A stretch of 64,000 bases of DNA, from the IMG/VR virus record IMGVR_UViG_3300002138_000073, positions 1 to 64,000 of that record; one strand, given 5' to 3'. The notes beneath the pieces are model-generated. The model made no database searches. It was not told the DNA's origin and saw only the letters and a list, made by a program, of their open reading frames with translations. This stretch comes from a virus. The translations under genes were made by a program, and so were the position numbers. Below are positions 31,774 through 40,131 of this stretch, piece by piece; the stretch's first letter is position 1; each line of letters opens with the position of its first letter.

Positions 31774-33421
31774 GAAAGTTCTGGTCGGTTCGGAAGCCTC
31801 ATACCTAAATACTGGCTATGCCTCATATGGTAGAGAACTCATTAAGAGACTTATCGCCACTGGCAAATATGACGTGGCTGAGATTTCCTGTTACGGATCG
31901 GCAGATGACGAACGTCGCAAGGAAATCCCATGGAAGAACTATCCAATCGCTCCCAGTAAAAGTGATTCTGATGATGTTAAGAAGCTCTATGGGTCGAATC
32001 CTGCCAACCAATTTGGGGCATGGAGATTTGAGCGAATCTGCTTAGATTTTAAGCCCGATTGCGTGATCATGCAGAAAGATCCATGGATGGACTCGTGGGT
32101 TAAGCATTCTCCATTTCGGCCATTCTTCTCGTGGTTGTGGGCTAGTACTGTAGACAGTGCCCCTCAGAATCCTGAATGGATAAATCAGTTCGCTGACGCT
32201 GACTATTTTTATACCCTATCTGAATGGGCCGAGGGCATAATCAAAGAGCAAGCTGGCGATTCTGTAAATCTGGTTGACTCCGTCACTATGTGTGCCGCAG
32301 ACGAATTCAAGCCAGTCCCTAATAAGGTCGCCCATAAGCTCTCCATGGGCCTTGATCCCGACTGGAAGATTATTGGCACCGTCATGAGGAATCAGAGACG
32401 AAAGCTCTTCCCTGACCTATTTGAGGCCTTTGCCCTATATCTTGCGTACACCGGGGATGAAAAGACATATCTCTATTGCCATACATCCTACCCAGATAAT
32501 GGATGGGATCTAGCTCAATTGCTGATGAAGTGGGGAATTTCTTCTAGAGTCCTGTTCACCTATACATGCGAACAGTGTGGCAATATCTCAATCAGCAAGT
32601 TCAGCGATAGCATAAAGCAATGCAAAAAGTGCAAGGCGTATGCGGCCAAGCTTGCCAGCGTTAGTAGTGGTGCTACTACTGAGGAATTGGCCAAGGTGTA
32701 CAACACATTTGACCTGTATGTACAATACTCAAATAGCGAGGGTATGGGCATCGGCCAGCTAGAAGCAGCAGCATGCGGCGTTCCAATCATGTCAACAGAC
32801 TATTCCGCTATGGAGTCTATCGTAAGGAAGCTTGATGGATATCCAATGCCCCTTAAGACTAAAGTCCTAGAACTAGAGACTGGCTGCTATAGAGCCATTC
32901 CAGACATAGAAGAAGTCGTCAGCTACTGGCGGGAGTTTTTCTCTTTACCGGAAGATGCTAGATTGGCCAAAGGTCACGAAGCTAGATTAGCCTATGAGAA
33001 GAATTTTGACTGGGACACAGTGGTAGCCAAATGGATGAAGTCGCTGGATGCTTCTCCACCGAGCAAATGGGATGCACATCTGCGACAGGTTAAGATCCCC
33101 ACAAACGAGCAAATTCCCAACTTCAACAATAATAAGTCCTTCTTGGATTGGGCGATTGGAACGTTCCTGCCGCACTCTGATATGATTAACTCCTTTGAGG
33201 CTAACTGCCTCTTGAGGGATCTAAATTTTCAGACATTTAAACCTAACCCATGTGGTTATTTTTATTCAGAGAACTCATATTTTGACAGGGTCAATTTTGT
33301 TCCCTTCTCGCGTGATAATGTGCTGAATATGCTAAAGGCTAAAGCAGACATTTTTAACTTTTGGGAAAAGGCCAGAGTAGGCAATACCGTACTGCAAATG
33401 GAGGATTGGCTCAGTGATTAG
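31766..33421 (+). CDS. glycosyltransferase family 4-like with zinc-ribbon insertion
   Basis: 551 residues. The GT-B donor motif is EGMGIGQLEAAACGVPI (325-341). Between the two domains, residues 268-289 form a zinc ribbon (C268, C271, C286, C289), unusual in this family. The C-terminal 120 residues are unrecognised. TTG start overlapping the sigma gene. It begins a cluster with a nucleotidyltransferase and later Glf. Confidence 0.75.
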   Translation: MLKKVLVGSEASYLNTGYASYGRELIKRLIATGKYDVAEISCYGSADDERRKEIPWKNYPIAPSKSDSDDVKKLYGSNPANQFGAWRFERICLDFKPDCVIMQKDPWMDSWVKHSPFRPFFSWLWASTVDSAPQNPEWINQFADADYFYTLSEWAEGIIKEQAGDSVNLVDSVTMCAADEFKPVPNKVAHKLSMGLDPDWKIIGTVMRNQRRKLFPDLFEAFALYLAYTGDEKTYLYCHTSYPDNGWDLAQLLMKWGISSRVLFTYTCEQCGNISISKFSDSIKQCKKCKAYAAKLASVSSGATTEELAKVYNTFDLYVQYSNSEGMGIGQLEAAACGVPIMSTDYSAMESIVRKLDGYPMPLKTKVLELETGCYRAIPDIEEVVSYWREFFSLPEDARLAKGHEARLAYEKNFDWDTVVAKWMKSLDASPPSKWDAHLRQVKIPTNEQIPNFNNNKSFLDWAIGTFLPHSDMINSFEANCLLRDLNFQTFKPNPCGYFYSENSYFDRVNFVPFSRDNVLNMLKAKADIFNFWEKARVGNTVLQMEDWLSD

Positions 33422-34172
33422 TACCACATGTAAAGATTGTGTCTTCAAAGAGATGCACGGCAAGGTCCAGACTGGTTGCTCCTTAGGGATTCTAGACCGG
33501 TTCGAGGAAGCTGGTGCCGAAATAACTCTTCATTGTGACGAGGGTGTCGCCTATAAAAAGGTAGACAGAGTCTGTATGTATCGGAGGCCCGATTGGGACT
33601 GGAACTCGAACATTTATGACGAAGTCTTCATTAGGAGCACAATAGTGGTTCTTCACTCAAGTGGGGACGATCTAAAGGAGACTCTCAAAAGTGTCGCCGC
33701 TCTTGACACTCCCAAGCCCCCTAATGTAGTTGTTGGCCATACTACTGACAACCTATCTGAGATATATAAGACTGGGACTTCGATCATATCGCCTAAGAGA
33801 TTCTCTTGCGTTTATATGGTCGAGTCTACCTATGATGGGGCTACCCAAGATGAGGCTTTCAAGAGATGTAAGAACGGCTGGATCTTTTTCGTCAAATCCG
33901 GCACCGTCCTCGACAAAGATACACTTAAGGTCCTCAACCACTCGGTTAACTACACCATGAACAACAATCTAGCCACTACTGGCATAGAATGTTATATGGC
34001 TCTTGCTTACAAGGTACTTCATGGGCATAGAGGACTCATGCTAGAAACCCTATCTCAAATTCCAAAGGCAGTAATAGGCTGGGACAAACTAAATGAAGAT
34101 TATCGGCTATACATTGAAAGACAATCCACCGAAATCAAGCCCATTCGTCGACGAAGTGGTAAAACTGACTAA
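33414..34172 (+). CDS. hypothetical protein, possible GT-A-like fold (252 aa)
   Basis: GTG start. An N-terminal Cys group (CKDCVFKEMHGKVQTGC) is followed by a Rossmann-like part (STIVVLHSSGDDLKETLKSV, then VVVGHTTDN) that could be a remote family-2-type glycosyltransferase, but no D-x-D is clear. The last 79 bases overlap the next gene. Confidence 0.4.
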   Translation: MISTTCKDCVFKEMHGKVQTGCSLGILDRFEEAGAEITLHCDEGVAYKKVDRVCMYRRPDWDWNSNIYDEVFIRSTIVVLHSSGDDLKETLKSVAALDTPKPPNVVVGHTTDNLSEIYKTGTSIISPKRFSCVYMVESTYDGATQDEAFKRCKNGWIFFVKSGTVLDKDTLKVLNHSVNYTMNNNLATTGIECYMALAYKVLHGHRGLMLETLSQIPKAVIGWDKLNEDYRLYIERQSTEIKPIRRRSGKTD

Positions 34173-34461
34173 GTATTCCGATCTGGATTCTGATTATGCC
34201 ATTGATATCACGGTTGGTTACTTGGCGGAAGATCCACGACCATGGATGGAAGATGCAGGGGCATACTATGGGGATTATTATGACCTAAATGGTACTTACT
34301 CTCTCCACAGTATGTTCCCGTCTATCAGAACTACTTATCCGGGAATCGTATACAAGACTTCCCTGTTAGTCGACTGCAAGACTGATAACCCACTACAGGA
34401 GATAGCTAAGCACAGCATCATCTCTTATATCCCCCGCCCAATATTTAAGATGTTTGCATGA
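34093..34461 (+). CDS. hypothetical protein (122 aa)
   Basis: Soluble, with an aromatic middle (DAGAYYGDYYDLNGTYSLH). Its position between glycosyltransferase-like genes suggests a glycan role, but no motif shows this. Confidence 0.45.
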   Translation: MKIIGYTLKDNPPKSSPFVDEVVKLTKYSDLDSDYAIDITVGYLAEDPRPWMEDAGAYYGDYYDLNGTYSLHSMFPSIRTTYPGIVYKTSLLVDCKTDNPLQEIAKHSIISYIPRPIFKMFA

Positions 34462-35117
34462 GTACTTACATACTATTGTCAGCAGGATCTGGTAGAGCGA
34501 TGCAAACGAAAGGGGCCAAATCCCTTTTATTGCATGATGGCCTGTCCGTAATCGATCATCAGATTAAAACCATTCTGTCTGTAGACAAGAAAGCAGACAT
34601 ACTCGTCGTTACAGGTGTTGGGCATGACAAGATAGTTAAGCATGTCCATAATAAGCACTACGACATTAGACTTTTGTTCAATTACAACTACAAGTTGACT
34701 AGTCAGACAGAAAGTCTGAGATTGGCTCTAAATGCGGCAAGGTATGATTCCCTATATATCATACATGGAGACATCATCTTTAATGAAATGGCCATTTCTG
34801 CTAATCCGGCAGAAACCGCAGTCATGCTCGATTGCGGTAAAGAAGATAAGAGGAGTGTTGGGGTTGCCTATAATGGGGACAATTTAATCAACATGTCTTA
34901 CGGCCTAGAAGACAAATGGGCACAGATTGCTCATATATCAAAGAAGGATTCTGTTGTCGCCAAGACAGTTATTAACTCCTTCAAAAACAATAAGATGACG
35001 TTTGAATATATCAACATGCTTTTGAAGTACATAAAATTCTCCATCCTGTACGACGGAATCAAAACCGTAGAAATCACGAAGAACTATGAAGAGCTTAGTA
35101 ATAACCCAAAGAAGTGA
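34458..35117 (+). CDS. nucleotidyltransferase-like protein (sugar-nucleotide type)
   Basis: The N-terminus YILLSAGSGRAMQTKGAKSL resembles the G-x-G-x-R and K signature of NTP-transferase enzymes that make NDP-sugars or CDP-choline, and LYIIHGDIIF gives a metal-type Asp. 219 residues. It could supply activated donors for the neighbouring glycosyltransferases. Confidence 0.55.
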   Translation: MSTYILLSAGSGRAMQTKGAKSLLLHDGLSVIDHQIKTILSVDKKADILVVTGVGHDKIVKHVHNKHYDIRLLFNYNYKLTSQTESLRLALNAARYDSLYIIHGDIIFNEMAISANPAETAVMLDCGKEDKRSVGVAYNGDNLINMSYGLEDKWAQIAHISKKDSVVAKTVINSFKNNKMTFEYINMLLKYIKFSILYDGIKTVEITKNYEELSNNPKK

Positions 35118-35775
35118 TTTCCGGATTCATTCTCTAGTCTCTCCACTTAAGGCGATCATGGAAGTAGGGTTTATCCCTACGCACGACCATGCCTCTGTAG
35201 AGTCTTTTGGTGCCGACCTCATTTTTACTGATGAGATTGGGAAGTATCCAGATGGATTCGACCTGTTACAGATCTCTAAACTAGACCCGTTCATAAATCT
35301 ACTGAGTTACTCTGAGCCTTCTCTATGCAGCAAGTACGAATCAGATATCTCTTACATTGGGCCTGTATCGGACCTCGAATCTTCGATGTTAGACCTGTTC
35401 AGAATGGGCTATAACGTTAAGAATTTCTACGGGGCTCCATCCCTGCTCCCCTGCTATAGTGGCTCTATCAGTATGAATGACTGCTGGAACGTTTACAAGA
35501 ATGCCAAGGTTAGTCCTGTCCCACGATCCGATATGGGCTATCGAGAGCTAGACATTATCGCTTCTGATGGAAATCCTCTTAAGTACACTCACAGGGATGA
35601 GTTTATCGCTGAGGCCCTCAAGGGCGTATCTGGGAAAAAGTTCAAGGTAAATACTACTAAGAAAGCCATTTTCGGCCTGAACACCAATTTTGATAGACTA
35701 TCAGCTATAGTAGAGAAAATGGGCTTTTCTGCGATAGCGAAGAAGATCAAACAGGAGAAAGCATGCTTGGTTTAA
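35086..35775 (+). CDS. hypothetical protein (229 aa)
   Basis: Overlaps the previous gene by 31 bases. A Rossmann-like start (EVGFIPTHDHASVESFGAD) and a later IGPVSDLESSMLDLFRMGY suggest a GT-B-like or CgeB-like fold, but the evidence is weak. It continues the glycan cluster. Confidence 0.45.
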   Translation: MKSLVITQRSDFRIHSLVSPLKAIMEVGFIPTHDHASVESFGADLIFTDEIGKYPDGFDLLQISKLDPFINLLSYSEPSLCSKYESDISYIGPVSDLESSMLDLFRMGYNVKNFYGAPSLLPCYSGSISMNDCWNVYKNAKVSPVPRSDMGYRELDIIASDGNPLKYTHRDEFIAEALKGVSGKKFKVNTTKKAIFGLNTNFDRLSAIVEKMGFSAIAKKIKQEKACLV

Positions 35776-36203
35776 TAGTCTCAGACACAAATTTTTCTGA
35801 AAAATCGTTGATGGTTTTTGAAGAGCTAAACGAGAAAGTGAAAGGGCTTGGAGAGTACTCCTTATTCTATGTAAATCTTAGCTCCCAGATGGCACATGCA
35901 GATTTTTCCATAATGAATATTACTGAGATAAGTAATGCATGTGGGTGGAAGCTCATCGCGACGTGCCCGATGTCTGCTGATATCCTCAAAAAGGCGGCAG
36001 TAAGAGCCAAAAAGGCGTATTATTTAATGGATCTTGAATTTTTAATGAGGCCGTATGACTTCAATAAGATGTACGAGATTCTGTCTGGCCTGACTCTCAT
36101 TGTTAGATCAGAGTGGCACCAAAAATTCATCAAGAATTTGTTCAATCTAGAATCTCTAGTACTACCGTTTAAACTGGACCTAATATGCAATACGCTGTCG
36201 TAA
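35763..36203 (+). CDS. hypothetical protein (146 aa)
   Basis: Alpha/beta pattern (LGLIVSDTNFSEKSLMVFEE, then YYLMDLEFLMRPYDFN). It may be half of a GT-B-like enzyme cut short where the homing-endonuclease gene begins. Function not assigned. Confidence 0.45.
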   Translation: MLGLIVSDTNFSEKSLMVFEELNEKVKGLGEYSLFYVNLSSQMAHADFSIMNITEISNACGWKLIATCPMSADILKKAAVRAKKAYYLMDLEFLMRPYDFNKMYEILSGLTLIVRSEWHQKFIKNLFNLESLVLPFKLDLICNTLS

Positions 36204-36991
36204 ATGGAGCAAAGCTCCGTCATGCTTATCTCGAAGAACTCAAATCTGTACCCGTTATCGCAAGAGAAATGGGAACGAACGAAACCAAGATCCGAAGAGC
36301 CCTGAAGTTCTTAGGAGTGGCAATCAGGTCATACGCCGAAGCACAGAGTGTAGCTATCTCCCAAGGGTTGGCAAAGCATCCCACGAAAGGGAAAAAACTA
36401 TCTAAGGAAACGATTAATAATATCTCCGCAAAGAGATCACAAGCTTGGATTGACCTCCCGGAAGAGGACAAGCAGAAGTTCCGAGATGTCAAAAAGGAAC
36501 AGTGGAACAATATGACCGAGTCCGCAAAGAGCAATCTAAGATCCGCAGCCTATGCTGCAATTCGAGAATCTGCAGAGATTGGTTCTAAGACCGAGAGATA
36601 TGTTTCTGCTGCTCTGGAAGAAGAAGGTTATGGCGTGATCATTCATGCCAGAAATCTCATACAAAGTCAGGCTCTTGAGGTTGACATGTTCGTCCCTGAC
36701 CTTAAAACTGCTATTGAGATCGATGGTCCGTCGCATTTCGAGCCGGTCTGGGGAGCGGATCGTTTAAAGAAGCAGCAATCCGCCGACGCCGCTAAGCAGG
36801 GACTGCTACTTAACAACGGATATGTCCTGATGAGAGTAATTCAAAGAGATAAAAGTATGTCTGTTAAAAGAATGAAAGATGTTTTTGACTTAGTTCTGTC
36901 GGAACTAAGAAAAATTGAGGCCGAGTTCCCCCCAATTAGTAAAAGACTCATAGAGCTTGAGGTCAAAGATGGTGTTACTAGGAGACTATAA
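36185..36991 (+). CDS. homing-type endonuclease with NUMOD3 and EDxHD nuclease domain
   Basis: 268 residues. An N-terminal helix-turn-helix (VIAREMGTNETKIRRALKFL) is followed by a NUMOD3-like DNA-binding repeat (TKGKKLSKETINNISAKRS). The VSR/EDxHD catalytic core at residues about 163-205 includes EVDMFVPDLKTAIEIDGPSH. This is typical of free-standing homing endonucleases. It overlaps the end of the preceding gene by 19 bases and joins a second endonuclease gene at one base. Confidence 0.75.
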   Translation: MQYAVVNGAKLRHAYLEELKSVPVIAREMGTNETKIRRALKFLGVAIRSYAEAQSVAISQGLAKHPTKGKKLSKETINNISAKRSQAWIDLPEEDKQKFRDVKKEQWNNMTESAKSNLRSAAYAAIRESAEIGSKTERYVSAALEEEGYGVIIHARNLIQSQALEVDMFVPDLKTAIEIDGPSHFEPVWGADRLKKQQSADAAKQGLLLNNGYVLMRVIQRDKSMSVKRMKDVFDLVLSELRKIEAEFPPISKRLIELEVKDGVTRRL

Positions 36992-37587
36992 TGCTTGAAC
37001 TTATTGGGGAGAAGTTTGGAATCCCAAATAAGAAGGGAAGAAGCATCTTACATATCAGATGCAAATGTATTTGTGGCAAGGTCATGATCCGCCAGTATTG
37101 GAGTGCTCTTAAAAATAGATCTTGTGGTTGTCTGGCGAGGCAAGCAACAAGGGATAGGTTGTCCACGCATGGCCTATCTAAGACTAATACCTATACCATC
37201 TGGTACGGTATGATCAGGAGATGTTGTGATAAGAAGCACAAAGACTACAAGAATTATGGCCTTAGGGGAATCTCTGTGTCTGAGGAATGGAGAAATTCCT
37301 TTGAGACTTTTTTAGCGGACATGGGGGAGAGACCAGAGGGATTATCCTTGGATAGAATTGATGTATTCGGAGATTATTCTAAGGACAATTGCAGATGGGC
37401 AACCGACAAAGAGCAATGTAGGAATAAGAAAAGTAATAGAATTCTCACGATAGGTGGAGTTTCGAAATCAGCATCGGAATGGGCCGAAGTCGAAGGTGCT
37501 GCTAGCTACCCAAATATCTTATGGCGAGCCAGAAAGGGCTGGAGCGACGAGGACGCGGTTTTTAAGAAAGCTCGTAAAATGAGCTGA
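36991..37587 (+). CDS. HNH-like mobile endonuclease
   Basis: 198 residues. Two Cys pairs (CKCICG and SCGCL) form an N-terminal zinc region, and the core HGLSKTNTYTIWYGMIRRC ... LSLDRIDVFGDYSKDNCRWA has the shape of HNH/phage mobile endonucleases. A C-terminal segment (GVSKSASEWAEVEG) may bind DNA. Together with the previous gene it is a likely invasive insertion. Confidence 0.65.
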   Translation: MLELIGEKFGIPNKKGRSILHIRCKCICGKVMIRQYWSALKNRSCGCLARQATRDRLSTHGLSKTNTYTIWYGMIRRCCDKKHKDYKNYGLRGISVSEEWRNSFETFLADMGERPEGLSLDRIDVFGDYSKDNCRWATDKEQCRNKKSNRILTIGGVSKSASEWAEVEGAASYPNILWRARKGWSDEDAVFKKARKMS

Positions 37588-37634
37588 TAGATTGTGGAAT
37601 TTTACTATAGTATAGTAGACCAAAAGGAAAACGA

Positions 37635-38297
37635 ATGAGTGCTGAAGAAAAGACGATTCCGGATTATCTCTCGCCAGAATGGGACGCTTATGTGATGGAG
37701 CAATTCGCTCCTCATGAGCTTATGGATGGGCATCCTAACGCTGCAGGGCTCAGAAGGGTTGCTGAACTGCTTCTTGGGCCTATCATTGAGAGCGGACCAA
37801 CGCAGGTTTTCCCATCTGAAGGGAATGGCCCTACTCGTGCCACCGTTGTATTTAGTGTTACCTTCGACTGGAACGACACTGGGAAGACAAGAAAGTATTC
37901 TGAAGTTGCCGACGTGTGGCACGGGAACACAGACGCGATGTTCACAGCTTATGCTGTCGCTACTGCTTCAACCAGAGCAGAAGGACGTGCTCTAAGAAAA
38001 GCACTCAAGCTCAGAAAGTGTTCTGCAGAAGAAATTTGTAAGCTGGATGTGGCCAAAATTGTGGCCGAGGAAACCGTTGAGAAGATTTCAAACGAGCAAG
38101 TTAGTTTTATTGATAGCAAGTGTAAGAAGCTTGATATCAGTGTTATCGCTTTCATTAACTCTGGGGAGAAACAGTATCGCAGCATTTACGACGTGACGAG
38201 AGAAACAGCAGCAAAAATGATCAAGAAATTGACAGAGTTCACAAATGACAAAAGCCTAATTGGCGAACCAATTAAGTCTTATACAGAGTGGCGATAG
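37635..38297 (+). CDS. Rad52/Sak-like single-strand annealing candidate
   Basis: 220 residues. The middle reads KYSEVADVWHGNTDAMFTAY, then AVATASTRAEGRALRKALKL, a pattern like Rad52/Sak-family annealing proteins. It would support recombination with UvsX and the Cas4-like nuclease. A purine-rich site lies upstream, and a TACTATAGTA palindrome also found at 2181 precedes it. Family assignment is moderate; it could be another conserved phage protein. Confidence 0.45.
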   Translation: MSAEEKTIPDYLSPEWDAYVMEQFAPHELMDGHPNAAGLRRVAELLLGPIIESGPTQVFPSEGNGPTRATVVFSVTFDWNDTGKTRKYSEVADVWHGNTDAMFTAYAVATASTRAEGRALRKALKLRKCSAEEICKLDVAKIVAEETVEKISNEQVSFIDSKCKKLDISVIAFINSGEKQYRSIYDVTRETAAKMIKKLTEFTNDKSLIGEPIKSYTEWR

Positions 38298-38337
38298 GGC
38301 TGTCGCCCTTCCCAATGAATTTTTAGAAGGCGAAGCA

Positions 38338-38937
38338 ATGAGCAGGACTGATACACAAGCATCCAACAAGATCAAGTCACCTATTAAGTACTACATCGAA
38401 TTCGGTGGTGCTGAAGGTGTTTGGGCCTATTGGGATGGTGAGAAGAATGTGAGGGTCGACGCCCTCGAATTTGTGGTAATGGATGTTCGGTCGTCGATTG
38501 GCGGATGGAGCGATTCAAACAACTGTCGTATTCACTCGAACATCGTGAAGAATGTTCAGGTCCCATTCTCGGTCAAAGCTGGGAAGAACGTAATTGTTGA
38601 AGGCCTATACAAAGACATTAAGAACGAGATTATCGCTGCTGGTGGTAAGTTCGTGACTAATATCTTTGCCATGGCGAAAATTGACGAAGTCTGGGCCCCT
38701 GTTGACATTCAGTTGTCAGGTGCATGCCTGCGAGACTGGTCAGCCTTCGTAGAAGCTAGTGGCAATATCTTCAAGGTCTATAGTGCTACTGTCACAGCCG
38801 CTCGTGGCGAACAGCAGAAGAAGGGGTCAGTCAAGTACTACACTCCGACTTTTGTGCTGAATCCACTTGTGGAGGAAGTAGCGGTTGCAGCAGATGAGTT
38901 CGACAGAGACTTTCTGAAGCCGTATCTGGAGCAGTAG
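38338..38937 (+). CDS. possible ssDNA-binding OB-fold protein (199 aa)
   Basis: ATG 38338 follows GAAGGCGAAG. The protein has alternating strands (VWAYWDGEKNVRVDALEFVV, NVIVEGLYKD) and an acidic end (AADEFDRDFLKPYLEQ), as in phage SSB-like proteins. It sits between the Rad52-like gene and a strong terminator. Low certainty. Confidence 0.35.
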   Translation: MSRTDTQASNKIKSPIKYYIEFGGAEGVWAYWDGEKNVRVDALEFVVMDVRSSIGGWSDSNNCRIHSNIVKNVQVPFSVKAGKNVIVEGLYKDIKNEIIAAGGKFVTNIFAMAKIDEVWAPVDIQLSGACLRDWSAFVEASGNIFKVYSATVTAARGEQQKKGSVKYYTPTFVLNPLVEEVAVAADEFDRDFLKPYLEQ

Positions 38938-38964
38938 ATCTAGGGATCTAAATTGATTTTCAAC

Positions 38965-38995
38965 GAAAGGCTGGGATGTCCCGGCCTTTCATTTT
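38965..38995 (+). terminator. rho-independent-type terminator
   Basis: An 11-bp stem (GAAAGGCTGGG / CCCGGCCTTTC, one G-T wobble) with loop ATGT is followed by ATTTTAGG. A smaller inverted repeat TAGATC/GATCTA (38935-38950) lies just upstream, over the stop codon. It ends the recombination gene block. Confidence 0.8.
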
Positions 38996-39008
38996 AGGTG
39001 GAGACAAG

Positions 39009-39245
39009 ATGAAATATTACAGACTAATATTCAAGTGCGAAAATGGGACGGCAATGATATCGGACCTTATTGAGCAAACTATAGATGAGGAGACCTTCAA
39101 CAGTATGAATTGGAATAGGCCAATTCTGCGACAGTTTGATGGCAAGCATCTGCACTTCATGTCCCTGCAAAGAGAATATCTAGAAGCTATGGTTGACGGA
39201 ATTCAGGCTCTTAAAGAGATCCAAAAATATGATAGACCCGTGTAG
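39009..39245 (+). CDS. hypothetical protein (78 aa)
   Basis: ATG 39009 after GGAGA; the upstream part of the frame crosses the terminator. Small, mixed alpha/beta (LIFKCENGTAMISDLIEQTI). No family recognised. Confidence 0.5.
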   Translation: MKYYRLIFKCENGTAMISDLIEQTIDEETFNSMNWNRPILRQFDGKHLHFMSLQREYLEAMVDGIQALKEIQKYDRPV

Positions 39246-40131
39246 TTGTTACCTCGCAGGGTTTTGCGATAGACATCAGAGAGAGAAGACCGCAAAAGAA
39301 ATACGCCTATGTAGATCTGATTGGCAGTATCGTGAGTATTATGACAACCTACACTTCAAGTATTCGAAATTAGAGCTAGAGTATTTTGAGGAGTACAAAT
39401 GTGATGATCTGGATACGTCTAGGGTCAGCATAGCCGTCTTGGGCCATTGTGAACAACAATTTGTAGACATCAAGGAAAGAAATTATCTCAATCGTATATT
39501 CTTGCAGGATTTAGACTTGGGCAATAGCTCTAAGTTTCAAAGGAATGAATCGGCAGAGGCCAGAGCCTTTTTGTGCCCAACCCTATTCGATGCTTCATAT
39601 GAGTATGTAGGAGTTGTAACTGCTTCTTGGAACTATAAATATTCTGGGACAAACAATATAGATGAATTCCATAAGTGGCCATCGGCACATGCTTTGATTA
39701 ACTCTGGCAGAGACGACATAATCCTTTGTGCAAATACCTATGACTTTGATGCCATCACTACGCTGTCCAATATCCTCAGATACAAAGATATGGACAGGAT
39801 ACCTTCCTATCTTTCGCAGATATCACAAGGGCAAATCGGCAAAAGGGGAATTTTATCTAACCAAATCATATGTCATAGATCTATTTATGAAAACCTATGC
39901 AACTTTTTAAGACCTCATCTAGAGTTTATATATGATTATTGCGAAGATAATAAGTGGGATTGTTCTACGCTGAAATCCACCAATGACAGAATTATTGGTT
40001 TTTTCTGCGAACAACTTACATGTCTTTGGACTATTGGCCAAAACTATACGATCATAGAGAACGAAAAAACTCAACAGGGCTGGTACTCGGAGCAAAAAGT
40101 TCTCAGCAGAGAAAAACACATATATGTATGA
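39229..40131 (+). CDS. putative glycan-related protein with N-terminal metal-binding motif (300 aa)
   Basis: The first 27 residues hold C-x-C-x4-5-C-x-R-H-x2-E-K-T...C, almost the same as the start of the - strand gene at 41621 across Glf. The remainder (VGVVTASWNYKYSG) hints at a glycosyltransferase-like or DUF4422-type enzyme, weakly. Directly followed by glf. Confidence 0.4.
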   Translation: MIDPCSCYLAGFCDRHQREKTAKEIRLCRSDWQYREYYDNLHFKYSKLELEYFEEYKCDDLDTSRVSIAVLGHCEQQFVDIKERNYLNRIFLQDLDLGNSSKFQRNESAEARAFLCPTLFDASYEYVGVVTASWNYKYSGTNNIDEFHKWPSAHALINSGRDDIILCANTYDFDAITTLSNILRYKDMDRIPSYLSQISQGQIGKRGILSNQIICHRSIYENLCNFLRPHLEFIYDYCEDNKWDCSTLKSTNDRIIGFFCEQLTCLWTIGQNYTIIENEKTQQGWYSEQKVLSREKHIYV

